Source of the DNA: Caulobacter flavus
GTDB lineage: Bacteria; Pseudomonadota; Alphaproteobacteria; Caulobacterales; Caulobacteraceae
Assembly (NCBI RefSeq): GCF_003722335.1
Contig: NZ_CP026100.1
Span: 1-64,000 of the forward strand
DNA: 64,000 bases
Reading direction: 5' to 3'
The translations under genes were made by a program, and so were the position numbers. This document shows, in pieces, positions 26,254 through 34,542 of the stretch (positions are counted from its first letter, which is position 1; each line of letters begins with the position of its first letter). The notes beneath the pieces were generated by a model. That model was not told where the DNA came from, did not search any database, and saw only the letters and a list, made by a program, of their open reading frames with translations.

Positions 26254-27162
26254 ATGGAGCATCGATCCGTGGACAGCCTGGGCGCCTTCAACGTCTTCGT
26301 CCAGGTCACCGAGACCCGCAGCTTCGCGGGCGCGGCCGCCAGGCTCGGGATCTCGCCGTCGGCGGTGGGCAAGGCCGTCGCCAGGCTGGAGGCCCGGCTG
26401 GGCGTCAGGCTCTTTCAGCGCAGCACGCGCAGCATCGCCCTGACGGCCGAGGGCGGACTGCTGCTCGACCGCTGCAGGCGCATCTTCGCCGAGGTCGAGG
26501 CCCTGACCGGAGAGCTTTCGGCCTCGCGGGCCATGCCCCGCGGCAAGCTGCGGGTCAGCTTCCCCCTGGTCGGCATGCTGCTGATGCCCACCCTGTCGAA
26601 TTTCATGCGGGCCTATCCCGACATCGAGCTCGACCTGGACTTCACCGACCGCATCGTCGACGTCATCGAGGAGGGGTTCGACGCCGTCGTCCGCACGGGC
26701 GAGATTTCGGACTCCCGCCTGATGACGCGATCGCTGGGGGCGTTCGAGCATCGGGTGGTCGGCGCGCCGGACTATTTCCAGCGCCATGCGCCGCCCGAGA
26801 CCCCCGAAGACCTGCGCGCCCACGCCTGCCTGCACCACCGCTACCCGTCGACGGGAAAGCTGGAGCGCTGGCCGCTCTATCGCGACGGCGCCTTCGTCGG
26901 ACACGACCTGCCGGTCGCCGTGACGGCCAGCACCCTGGAGCCGCTGATCTATCTGGCCGAACAGGGCCAGGGCCTGACCTGCGTGCCGCTCTTCGCCATC
27001 CGCCAGCAGCTGAGGGCCGGAACCCTGGTGTCGGTGCTGGACCCGTTCCTGCAGAGCACGGGCGTGATGCGGGTCGTCTGGCCGTCCAACCGCCAGCTGA
27101 CGCCCAAGGTCCGGGCTTTCGTCGACTTCATGTCGGCCGAGCTTCCGATCTCCGACACCTGA
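26254..27162 (+). CDS. LysR family transcriptional regulator
   Basis: A 302-residue LysR-type regulator. The N-terminal helix-turn-helix is in SLGAFNVFVQVTETRSFAGA and LGISPSAVGKAVARLEARLG, followed by LFQRSTRSIALT. The rest is a substrate-binding-like effector domain (LRVSFPLVGMLL, GFDAVVRTGEI, VVGAPDYFQRH). It is divergent from the ABM-like gene and lies between two opposed flagellar operons; a link to flagella is not shown. Confidence 0.88.
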   Translation: MEHRSVDSLGAFNVFVQVTETRSFAGAAARLGISPSAVGKAVARLEARLGVRLFQRSTRSIALTAEGGLLLDRCRRIFAEVEALTGELSASRAMPRGKLRVSFPLVGMLLMPTLSNFMRAYPDIELDLDFTDRIVDVIEEGFDAVVRTGEISDSRLMTRSLGAFEHRVVGAPDYFQRHAPPETPEDLRAHACLHHRYPSTGKLERWPLYRDGAFVGHDLPVAVTASTLEPLIYLAEQGQGLTCVPLFAIRQQLRAGTLVSVLDPFLQSTGVMRVVWPSNRQLTPKVRAFVDFMSAELPISDT

Positions 27163-27196
27163 GGACGGGCGCGGCGAACAGGAAGACCGCCCGCCC

Positions 27197-27246
27197 CCGA
27201 AAATAATCCGCCCCATCCGGCGCGGAGCCTCCGTTGAACCCGTCGA
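27197..27246 (+). promoter_or_regulatory. flgD promoter-like module, shared with flagellin
   Basis: CCGAAAATAATCCGCC, CCATC, a 13-base gap and CCGTTGAACCCGTCGA. It matches the flagellin upstream module on the other strand at nearly every conserved base and in spacing, and lies 46 bases before the flgD start. Confidence 0.6.
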
Positions 27247-27292
27247 TCGGCGCCCAGAGCGACCGGACCGACTTCACCGGAGGGCTTTCTCC

Positions 27293-27574
27293 ATGACCAC
27301 CGTCTCCTCGGCGACGAGCACCAGCACGACGAGCGCCGCCAGCTCGTCCGGCACGCTGCAGCTGGGCACCACCGACTTCCTGCAGCTGCTGATGACGCAG
27401 CTGACCAACCAGAACCCGCTGGATCCGACCGATCCGACCGAGTTCACCAGCCAGCTGGCGACCTACTCGTCGCTCGAGCAGCAGATCAGCATGAACGACA
27501 CGCTGACGACGATGTCGGACAACATGTCGTCGCTGCTGACCCAGGTTCAGCTGCTCGCCTCGGCCTCGGAATAG
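27293..27574 (+). CDS. flgD: short flagellar hook-cap protein FlgD (N-terminal domain only)
   Basis: A 93-residue protein with the FlgD N-terminal signature LGTTDFLQLLMTQLTNQNPL, DPTDPTEFTSQLATYSSLEQ. Full-length FlgD is more than twice as long and has C-terminal Ig/Tudor-like domains. Here these are absent, although the reading frame is intact and followed at once by flgE. It could be a minimal cap scaffold or rely on another FlgD. The first 20 residues are Thr/Ser-rich, as in secreted flagellar proteins. Confidence 0.82.
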   Translation: MTTVSSATSTSTTSAASSSGTLQLGTTDFLQLLMTQLTNQNPLDPTDPTEFTSQLATYSSLEQQISMNDTLTTMSDNMSSLLTQVQLLASASE

Positions 27575-27585
27575 GGGCGGCGACC

Positions 27586-28863
27586 ATGAGCCTGTCCTCG
27601 GCCCTCTCGACCGCCGTCTCCGGCCTGACCGCCCAGAGCATCGCCCTGTCGGCGATCTCGGAGAACATCGCCAACGCCTCGACCACCGCCTACAAGACCA
27701 CGGAGGTCTCGTTCCAGTCTCTGGTCAGCGGCGCGATGGGCTCGACCACCTCGACCAGCTCCGTGGTGGCCAAGACCAGCCAGGCGCTGAACGTCACCGG
27801 CGCCATCTCCTCGACCAGCGTGGCGACCAACATCGCCATCGACGGCTCGGGCTACTTCGTGGTCGCGGCCAACGCCGGCGACACCGGCAGCGACCTCGTC
27901 TACAGCCGCAACGGCAGCTTCTCGACGGACGCCGACGGCTATCTGGTCAATAGCGAAGGCTATTACCTGATGGGCTTCGCCACCGACTCCGACGGCAACG
28001 TCCTGGCCTCGAACACCAGCGACCTGACCAGCCTGTCGGCGATCAACCTCGACTCGATCAGCGGCACGGCCAAGGCCACCTCGACGGTCAGCATGGCCGC
28101 CAACCTGCCGGCCGACGCCACGACCGGCCAGAGCTTCGACACCAGCATGGAGGTCATCGACTCCCTGGGCGTCAGCCACACGGTCGGCCAGACCTGGACC
28201 AAGACCGGCGACAACACCTGGTCGCTGACCCTGTCGGACCCGGTCCTGACCAAGGACGGCACGACCACCTCGGGCACGATCAGCCCCAGCACGGTCACGG
28301 TGACCTTCAATTCCGACGGCAGCCTGGCCACGACCGACCCGTCGCCGGTCGACATCAGCATCACGGGCCTGTCCACCGGCGCGGCCGACAGCGCCATCGT
28401 GCTCGACCTCGGCGCGGCCGGCGGCACCGACGGCCTGACGCAGTACGCCTCGACCTCCTCGACCTTGTCGATCAGCCCGACCTTCGAGCAGGACGGCGCC
28501 AACTACGGCGAGCTGTCGGGGATCACCATCGACGAGAGCGGCCTGGTCACGGCCAATTTCGACAACGGGGTCAGCCTGGCGATCTACCAGATCCCGGTCG
28601 CCACCTTCAGCAACCCCAACGGCCTGACCCACGTCTCGGGCACGGTCTACGACGAGAACACCGCCGCCGGGCAGGTGCACCTGAACCTGCCCGGCGAGGG
28701 CAACGCCGGCAGCCTGGTGGCCAGCGCGCTGGAAGGCTCGACCACCGACACGGCGACCGAGTTCAACAAGATGATCATCGCCCAGCAGGCCTATTCGGCC
28801 GCTTCGCAGGTGATCAGCGCCTCGAGCGACATGTTCGACACCCTGATCCAGGCGGTCCGGTGA
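27586..28863 (+). CDS. flgE: flagellar hook protein FlgE
   Basis: A 425-residue hook protein. The N-terminal rod/hook motif is in SLSSALSTAVSGLTAQSIAL and AISENIANASTTAYK; the C-terminal end has AQQAYSAASQVISASSDMFD. The middle is Thr/Ser/Asp-rich. It starts 11 bases after flgD and its stop overlaps the next gene by four bases. Its size is near that of enterobacterial FlgE; as I recall, the hook protein of C. crescentus is larger. Confidence 0.9.
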   Translation: MSLSSALSTAVSGLTAQSIALSAISENIANASTTAYKTTEVSFQSLVSGAMGSTTSTSSVVAKTSQALNVTGAISSTSVATNIAIDGSGYFVVAANAGDTGSDLVYSRNGSFSTDADGYLVNSEGYYLMGFATDSDGNVLASNTSDLTSLSAINLDSISGTAKATSTVSMAANLPADATTGQSFDTSMEVIDSLGVSHTVGQTWTKTGDNTWSLTLSDPVLTKDGTTTSGTISPSTVTVTFNSDGSLATTDPSPVDISITGLSTGAADSAIVLDLGAAGGTDGLTQYASTSSTLSISPTFEQDGANYGELSGITIDESGLVTANFDNGVSLAIYQIPVATFSNPNGLTHVSGTVYDENTAAGQVHLNLPGEGNAGSLVASALEGSTTDTATEFNKMIIAQQAYSAASQVISASSDMFDTLIQAVR

Positions 28864-29195
28864 GCGTCATGGGCACCATCGAACGCCTCCACGCCCGCGC
28901 CCAGAAGGCCCGTCGCGATCCGGCCACGCCCGTCGTCTCGTCGGTCGAGGAAGCCCGGGCCCTGGCCCGCAGCATCGCCGAGGGCCTGTCGGCCCTGTCG
29001 GACGACCAGCGCCTGCTCATGCTGTCGAACCTGCACGAGGTGCAGGCGACCCTCGAGGACCGCATGGCGAGCCTGGAGACCGAGATGGCGCGGGAGCGCG
29101 TGCGCATCCAGGCCGTCAATCGCGGCCTGGACGCCCAGGCCAGCTATCGCAGCGGGGTGCTGTCGCTGCGCGACCACCGCCGCCGCAAGGACTGA
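28860..29195 (+). CDS. flagellar-cluster helical protein, possible chaperone
   Basis: A 111-residue, highly charged helical protein (SVEEARALARSIAEGLSALS, LSNLHEVQATLEDRMASLET). It is not recognised. It lies between flgE and flgK, starts in the flgE stop codon (GTGA), and ends five bases before flgK. Size, helicity and place suit a FlgN/FliT-like export chaperone for hook-associated proteins, but there is no motif to prove that. An ATG at 28869 is an alternative start. Confidence 0.6.
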   Translation: MSVMGTIERLHARAQKARRDPATPVVSSVEEARALARSIAEGLSALSDDQRLLMLSNLHEVQATLEDRMASLETEMARERVRIQAVNRGLDAQASYRSGVLSLRDHRRRKD

Positions 29196-29199
29196 CGCC

Positions 29200-30927
29200 A
29201 TGTCGCTGTCGTCGATCATCAGCTCGGCCTCGTCGGCCCTGTCGACCGCCCAGATGCAGATCGCGGTGGCCAACGCCAACGTGGCCAACGCCGACGACCT
29301 GACCTACACCAAGAAGACGGTCAGCACGACGGCGACCACGGCCCTCAATTCGGCCTCCAGCGCCACCGTCCAGCGGGCGGCCGACACCTACCTGGCCAAG
29401 ACCGTGGTCAAGACCGCCGCGGCCTCCGGCTACGCCTCGACGATCGACGCCTACATGCAGTCCTACGACGCCGCGCTCGGCTCGGTGGACAGCGGCGACG
29501 ATCTCTCCAGCCTGCTCGACGCCTTCTCCAGCGCGCTCACCGCCCTGTCGGCCAGCGCCGACAGCGACACGGCCAAGGCCGCGACCGTCTCGGCCGCCTC
29601 GGCCCTGGCGGCGGGGATCAGCGGGCTGTCGGCCTCGATCCAGGACCTGCGCACCCAGGCCAACACCGAGATCGCCACGAGCGTCGACACCATCAACTCG
29701 ACGCTGTCGACCCTGTCCTCGCTGAACGACCAGATCGTCTCGATCACCGCCCAGGGCGGCGACGTCACCGCCCTGCAGGACCAGCGCGACGCGGCCCTGA
29801 CCACCCTGTCGGGCCTGATCGGGGTCAGCAGCTACACCACCTCCGACAATCGGCTGGTGGTCTACACCACCGGCGGCGACCAGCTCCTGGGCACGACGGC
29901 GGCCAAGCTGTCCTACACCGCCTCCAGCGCCCTCTCCTCGACCAGCGTCTATCCGACCTCGATCGCCGGGATCACGCTGAACGGCAAGGACATCACCGCA
30001 AGCCTCGACTCCGGCCAGCTGGGCGCCCTGGTCACCCTGCGCGACACGACCCTGACCGGCGCGCAGGCCGAGCTCGACGCCCTGGCCTCGACGCTGATCG
30101 ACCAGGTCAACGCCATCGCCAACGCCGGCTCGGCCGTGCCCGCGCCGAACGCCCTGACCAGCGCCTCGACGGTTTCGAGCACGGACGCCTTCTCGGCGAC
30201 CGGCACGCTGCGGGTGGCCGTGGTCGATTCCAGCGGTTCGACGGTCTCGACCCAGGACATCGACCTGTCGGCCTATTCCACCCTGGCCGACTTGGTCAGC
30301 GCGCTCGACGCCATGGACGGCCTGTCGGCCAGCATCGGCTCGGACGGCAAGCTGTCGATCACCGCCGACGACGGCGCAGGCGGCGTCGCCCTGGCCGATG
30401 TCGGCGCGAAGGTCGGCGCGTCCTCGCAGGGCTTCTCCGACTATTTCGGCTTCAACGACCTGTTCTCCGGCTCCACCGCCGCCGACATCGCCGTGTCCTC
30501 GAAACTGTCGGGCGACTACAGCCTGCTGGCCACCGCCGCCCTCGACACCACCTCGACCCTGGCGGCCGGCGACCGGGCCCTGTCGACCTCCGACAGCACG
30601 ACGGTCGACAAGCTGTCGGCGATGCTGTCGGGCGCGCTGAGCTTCTCCGCCGCCGGGGACCAGGCCGCCAAGACCGTCACCCTGTCGTCCTATGCCTCGA
30701 GCTTCGTTTCGGGCGCGGCCACCCTGGTGTCGAACGCCTCGTCCAGCGCCGCCAGCGCCCTCTCCGCCTACGAGGCGGCGACCACGCGCCTGCAGAACGC
30801 CACCGCCGTCAATGTCGACGAGGAACTGGCGCTGCTGACCACCTACCAGTCGCAGTACGAGGCCAACGCCCAGCTCGTCTCGATGGTGCAGGAGCTGTTC
30901 GACACCCTGATCCAGATGGTGAACTGA
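29200..30927 (+). CDS. flgK: flagellar hook-associated protein 1 (FlgK)
   Basis: A 575-residue hook-filament junction protein. The N-terminus has SLSSIISSASSALSTAQMQI and NANVANADDLTYTKK; the FlgK-type coiled region is STLSSLNDQIVSITAQGGDV; the C-terminus ends with ELALLTTYQSQYEANAQLVS and MVQELFDTLIQMVN. The composition is strongly Ala/Ser/Thr-rich. It ends two bases before flgL, so both are one operon with flgDE. Confidence 0.88.
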   Translation: MSLSSIISSASSALSTAQMQIAVANANVANADDLTYTKKTVSTTATTALNSASSATVQRAADTYLAKTVVKTAAASGYASTIDAYMQSYDAALGSVDSGDDLSSLLDAFSSALTALSASADSDTAKAATVSAASALAAGISGLSASIQDLRTQANTEIATSVDTINSTLSTLSSLNDQIVSITAQGGDVTALQDQRDAALTTLSGLIGVSSYTTSDNRLVVYTTGGDQLLGTTAAKLSYTASSALSSTSVYPTSIAGITLNGKDITASLDSGQLGALVTLRDTTLTGAQAELDALASTLIDQVNAIANAGSAVPAPNALTSASTVSSTDAFSATGTLRVAVVDSSGSTVSTQDIDLSAYSTLADLVSALDAMDGLSASIGSDGKLSITADDGAGGVALADVGAKVGASSQGFSDYFGFNDLFSGSTAADIAVSSKLSGDYSLLATAALDTTSTLAAGDRALSTSDSTTVDKLSAMLSGALSFSAAGDQAAKTVTLSSYASSFVSGAATLVSNASSSAASALSAYEAATTRLQNATAVNVDEELALLTTYQSQYEANAQLVSMVQELFDTLIQMVN

Positions 30928-30929
30928 CC

Positions 30930-31826
30930 ATGATCAGCCGCATCGCCACCTTCGGTCACTCGACGACCATGCTGGCCGCCAGCCTCAAGGTGCAGGCCAA
31001 GCTGGCCGACCAGCAGGCCCAGACGGCCTCGGGCCTGAAGTCCACCTCGTACGGGGGCCTGGGCAGCAACACCGGCAGCCTGCTGCGCCGGTCCAGCCAG
31101 AGCAGCGCGCTGACCGCCGAGAACGCCGCCGCCCAGACCGCCACCGCCTACGTCAACGCCGCCTATTCGGCGCTGGGCGACATCGCCGACCTGGCCACCA
31201 CCATCAAGACCCAGCTGGCCTCGATGATCTCCAGCACGACGATCGACTCGGCCACCACCGCCCAGTACGCGACCAACTGGCTCAATGACCTGCAGGCCCT
31301 GCTCAACAGCACCTCGGGCGGGACCTACCTGTTCTCGGGCACGGCGGGCGACACGGCCGCCGCCGACTTCGGAGACGCCGACTGGGACGCCTCGGCCGGA
31401 GCCGACGCCGACTACTACCAGGGCGCGTCCAGCACGCGCAGCTTCACCACCACGGACGGCCAGACCATCGACCTGTCGGTGTCGGGCGGCTCGGCCGCGT
31501 TCGAGAAGCTGGCCCGCGCCCTTTCCATGATCATCGCCTCGCCCGACGACAGCAGCGTCGTCTCGGCCGCCTACGACCTGGCCGGCGAGGCCCTGACCGG
31601 CGTCGGCTCGCTGCAGGAGCAGGTGTCGATACAGGCCTCCACCCTCGACCGCCTGATCGAGCGCAACGAAGCCAAGATCGAGAGCATCGACACCCTGGCC
31701 TCCAACCTCAAGGACGCCGACCTGGCGCAGACGGCGGTGCTCGCCACCCAGTACGAGACCCAGCTGGAAGCCATGTACTCGATGATCTCGACGCTCTCCT
31801 CGCTGAGTTTAAGCAAGTATCTGTAG
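30930..31826 (+). CDS. flgL: flagellar hook-associated protein 3 (FlgL)
   Basis: A 298-residue flagellin-like junction protein (KVQAKLADQQAQTASGLKST, YVNAAYSALGDIADLATTIK and the C-terminal ATQYETQLEAMYSMISTLSS). It connects FlgK to the filament. It is the last gene of the plus-strand flagellar arm; a family C repeat with an inserted element follows four bases later. Confidence 0.88.
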   Translation: MISRIATFGHSTTMLAASLKVQAKLADQQAQTASGLKSTSYGGLGSNTGSLLRRSSQSSALTAENAAAQTATAYVNAAYSALGDIADLATTIKTQLASMISSTTIDSATTAQYATNWLNDLQALLNSTSGGTYLFSGTAGDTAAADFGDADWDASAGADADYYQGASSTRSFTTTDGQTIDLSVSGGSAAFEKLARALSMIIASPDDSSVVSAAYDLAGEALTGVGSLQEQVSIQASTLDRLIERNEAKIESIDTLASNLKDADLAQTAVLATQYETQLEAMYSMISTLSSLSLSKYL

Positions 31827-31832
31827 GGGGAA

Positions 31833-32078
31833 CCTCCCCCTCTGGGGGATCGTTGCATAATGGGGTAAAACGAGAACGACTTTCCCCTTTTGATTCCGAA
31901 CTGTTCTCGAACGGATTCTGGTCTGTTCTTCGACGTTCCGAATTTCGCAACAGTCCCCCTCTGGGGGAGGCGGCCGAAGGCCGGTGGGGGGCCGGTTTCA
32001 GCTTCCGAGATCTCGGCCGATTTCCCGCTCACTCCCCCACCGATCGCTTCGCGATCACCTCCCCCAGAGGGGGAGGAT
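31833..32078. repeat. CTCCCCC inverted repeat (family C) copy 2, interrupted
   Basis: The left palindrome CCTCCCCCTCTGGGGGA is broken by a 104-base insertion and then resumes as TCCCCCTCTGGGGGAGG. The remainder (GGCCGAAGGCC hairpin, GATCGCTTCGCGATC hairpin, right palindrome CCTCCCCCAGAGGGGGAGG) is like other copies. It separates flgL from the dioxygenase gene. Confidence 0.85.
31850..31953. mobile_element. 104-bp MITE-like insertion in a family C repeat
   Basis: The element lies between two exact 15-bp direct repeats, TCCCCCTCTGGGGGA (31835-31849 and 31954-31968). Its ends TCGTTGCATAAT and ATTTCGCAACAG are imperfect inverted repeats. The right end AATTTCGCAACAG is identical to the right end of the IS5-type element at 54742-55860. 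It has no gene, and it is AT-richer than its surroundings. Confidence 0.65.
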
Positions 32079-32200
32079 CGCGATCGTCATTGCAAACCCG
32101 CAAGACCTCGACATACGCCGGCAGGACAGCCCGGCCACAAGGGCGGCCCGCCTGATCGGAGTCTCGATGCCCTCGCCCGTTTCCCCCCAGCCGCCGCGGC

Positions 32201-33070
32201 TTGCTGGCCCTGGCCGGCGCCGCGCCCTTCGCCGCCATCGCCGCCTCGGCCCGTCCGGTCGCCGCCGCCGAAAACGTCTGCGCCCTGACGCCCCAGGTCA
32301 CGCAGGGGCCCTACTGGTTCGATCCCAAGCTCGACCGCGCAGACATCACCGAGGGCAAGAAGGGCGCGCCGGTCACCGTGGCCCTGACCGTCGTCGACGG
32401 CGCCTGCCGTCCGCTGAAAGGCGCTCGGGTCGACATCTGGCACTGCGACGCGCAGGGGATCTATTCCGGCTACGAGGGCCAGGGCGACGACCACGCGACC
32501 GCCGCCAAGGGGCAGACCTTCCTGCGAGGGGCCCAGATCACCGACGCCGCCGGCAAGGTCGCCTTCAAGACGATCTGGCCTGGCTGGTACGAGGGCCGCA
32601 CCCCGCACATCCACATCAAGGTGCATCTGGACGCCCGCACGGCCCTGACCGCCCAGCTGTTCGTGCCCGACGCCCTGTCGGAGTTCCTCTACGAGAACGT
32701 CCCAGCCTACAGGCGGCCCCGAGCGCGCGACATGTTCAACCGCCAGGACGGCATCGCCCTGCAGGGGGGCGAGGCCATGGTGGCCAGCGTCAGGGAAGGC
32801 AAGGACGGCTACGTGCTGGCCCTGGCCCTCGGCGTCGATCCGGCCGCCGACTGGAAGGACGACGCGGGGATGGGCGGTCCGGGCGGCCCGCCGCCGAACG
32901 GCATGGGCCCGCCTCCCGGCGGCATGCCTCCCCAAGGCATGAACGGCCGCCCGCCCGGCCCGCCGCCCGGCGGCTTACCCGGCGGCCCTCCGCCCGAAGG
33001 CATGGGCCCGCCCCGCCACGAGGCGCCCACCGGCGAGGCGCGGCTGAAGGCGATCGTGCCGGGCATCTGA
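32201..33070 (+). CDS. secreted intradiol ring-cleavage dioxygenase-like protein
   Basis: A protein of the intradiol dioxygenase fold, related to the beta-type protocatechuate dioxygenase but exported. Iron ligands are the Tyr in IYSGY and Tyr/His residues in PGWYEGRTPHIHIKV. The last 60 residues are Pro/Gly/Met-rich repeats. As read, the frame opens only at TTG 32201, but the codons before it spell SRRG, and an ATG at 32167 is one base out of frame. Removing one C from the C6 run at 32183-32188 restores a twin-arginine signal starting MPSPVSPSRRGLLALAG. A frameshift is therefore likely. Confidence 0.75.
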   Translation: MLALAGAAPFAAIAASARPVAAAENVCALTPQVTQGPYWFDPKLDRADITEGKKGAPVTVALTVVDGACRPLKGARVDIWHCDAQGIYSGYEGQGDDHATAAKGQTFLRGAQITDAAGKVAFKTIWPGWYEGRTPHIHIKVHLDARTALTAQLFVPDALSEFLYENVPAYRRPRARDMFNRQDGIALQGGEAMVASVREGKDGYVLALALGVDPAADWKDDAGMGGPGGPPPNGMGPPPGGMPPQGMNGRPPGPPPGGLPGGPPPEGMGPPRHEAPTGEARLKAIVPGI

Positions 33071-33072
33071 CA

Positions 33073-33203
33073 CCCTCCCCCTGAAGGGGGAGGTGGCCCG
33101 AAGGGCCGGAGGGGGAAGTGATTTCTGACGGCGACGCTGCCGCATGCGCCGCATTCACGTCCCCCTCAGTCGCTCCGCGACAGCTCCCCCTTCAGGGGGA
33201 GCA
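33073..33203. repeat. CTCCCCC inverted repeat (family C) copy 3
   Basis: Left block CCTCCCCCTGAAGGGGGAGG with GGCCCGAAGGGCC, right block TCGCTCCGCGACAG with CTCCCCCTTCAGGGGGAG. It is nearly the same as copy 5 at 45499. It lies between the dioxygenase and the DUF3089 gene. Confidence 0.85.
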
Positions 33204-33277
33204 TCTTGCGGCTTCCCCTTCTCCCTCCGCCAAGCCATCCTCCCGCCAAACGGCCGTTCGGCCACGAGGGGATGGAA

Positions 33278-34420
33278 ATGCACAAGACGATCTGGGCCGC
33301 CCTGACGGTCTCCCTGGGATTGGCCGGGGCGGCCTGCGCCCAGCCGGCGCCGGCGGGCCCGCAACCGAAGAACGACTACAAGCAGGACGCCTCCTGGCTG
33401 TGCCGTCCCGGCCGCGCCGACGCCTGCGCCCAGGACCAGACCGCCACCATCGTCGCCGCCGACGGCGCGACCAAGGTCGAGCCGTTCAAGGTCGAGCCCA
33501 AGGCCCCGATCGACTGCTTCTACGTCTATCCCACGGTGTCGACCGACCCCGGCGGCAACAGCGACATGACCATCGACCCGGCCGAGACCATCGTCGCCGA
33601 GCAGCAGTTCGCACGCTTCGGCCAGGCCTGCCGCACCTTCGCGCCGATGTATCGTCAGGTGACCCTCGCGGCCCTGCGCCAGGTGATGCAGGGCAAGGCC
33701 TCGCCCGGCGACGAGAACCTGGCCTATGGCGACGTGCTGGACGCCTGGAAGGACTATCTGGCCCGCGACAACGGCGGCCGCGGCGTCGTCTTGATCGGCC
33801 ACTCCCAGGGCTCGCGCGTGCTGCTGCGTCTGCTGGCCGAGGAGATCGACGGCAAGCCGGTGCAGAAGCAGCTGGTCTCGGCCCTGATCCTGGGCATGAA
33901 CACCCCGATCGACCCGGCGACCGACGCCTATGGCTCGATCAAGATGTGCCGCCAGCCCGGCCAGACCGGCTGCATCGTCTCCTACGTGTCGTTCCGCGCC
34001 TCCAGCCCGCCGGCCGAGCCCGCCTTCTTCGGCAAGGCCACGCCGGACGGCAAGCGCGCGGCCTGCGTCAACCCGGCAGCCCTGGCTGGTGGCGAGGCGC
34101 CGCTGCACGGCTACTTCAGCGACCGCACCATCGCCGGCGCGCCCCGCAAGACGCCGTGGGTGAAGGGCAAGGACGTGACCACGACCTTCGTTTCGACGCC
34201 CGGCCTGGTGTCGGCCAAGTGCGAGACCAGCGGCCCCTACGACTACCTGGCCATCAAGGTGCACGGCGACCCGACCGACCCGCGCGTCGACGACATTCCC
34301 GGCGACCTGATGGTGCTGGGCTCGCCACTGAAGGCCTGGGGCCTGCACCTGGTGGACGTCAATCTGGCGATGGGCGACCTGGTGGCGCTGGTCGAGGCGC
34401 AGGCGAAGGGTTGGAAGTAG
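33278..34420 (+). CDS. secreted DUF3089 alpha/beta-hydrolase
   Basis: A 380-residue exported protein of the DUF3089 family, lipase-like hydrolases. The signal peptide ends around GLAGAACAQ. The family block IDCFYVYPTVSTDPGGNSDM is present, and the nucleophile elbow is VVLIGHSQGSRVLLRLL. An Asp/His pair near the C-terminus (KVHGDPTD, WGLHLVDVN) is consistent with a catalytic triad. The ATG at 33278 has GAGGGG six bases upstream, better placed than for the ATG at 33272. The substrate is unknown. Confidence 0.82.
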   Translation: MHKTIWAALTVSLGLAGAACAQPAPAGPQPKNDYKQDASWLCRPGRADACAQDQTATIVAADGATKVEPFKVEPKAPIDCFYVYPTVSTDPGGNSDMTIDPAETIVAEQQFARFGQACRTFAPMYRQVTLAALRQVMQGKASPGDENLAYGDVLDAWKDYLARDNGGRGVVLIGHSQGSRVLLRLLAEEIDGKPVQKQLVSALILGMNTPIDPATDAYGSIKMCRQPGQTGCIVSYVSFRASSPPAEPAFFGKATPDGKRAACVNPAALAGGEAPLHGYFSDRTIAGAPRKTPWVKGKDVTTTFVSTPGLVSAKCETSGPYDYLAIKVHGDPTDPRVDDIPGDLMVLGSPLKAWGLHLVDVNLAMGDLVALVEAQAKGWK

Positions 34421-34424
34421 CAGG

Positions 34425-34533
34425 CAAGACCCCCTCCGGCCCTCCGGGCCACCTCCCCCAGAGGGGGAGGATCTTGGCGCTTCTGATGCTCCCCCTCTGG
34501 GGGAGCTGTCGCGGAGCGACTGAGGGGGTCTTG
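34425..34533. repeat. CTCCCCC inverted repeat (family C) copy 4
   Basis: Outer arms CAAGACCCCCTC and GAGGGGGTCTTG enclose CCTCCCCCAGAGGGGGAGG and CTCCCCCTCTGGGGGAG. The block is between the DUF3089 gene and a convergent small membrane protein gene. Confidence 0.85.
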
Positions 34534-34542
34534 CCGCCCTGC

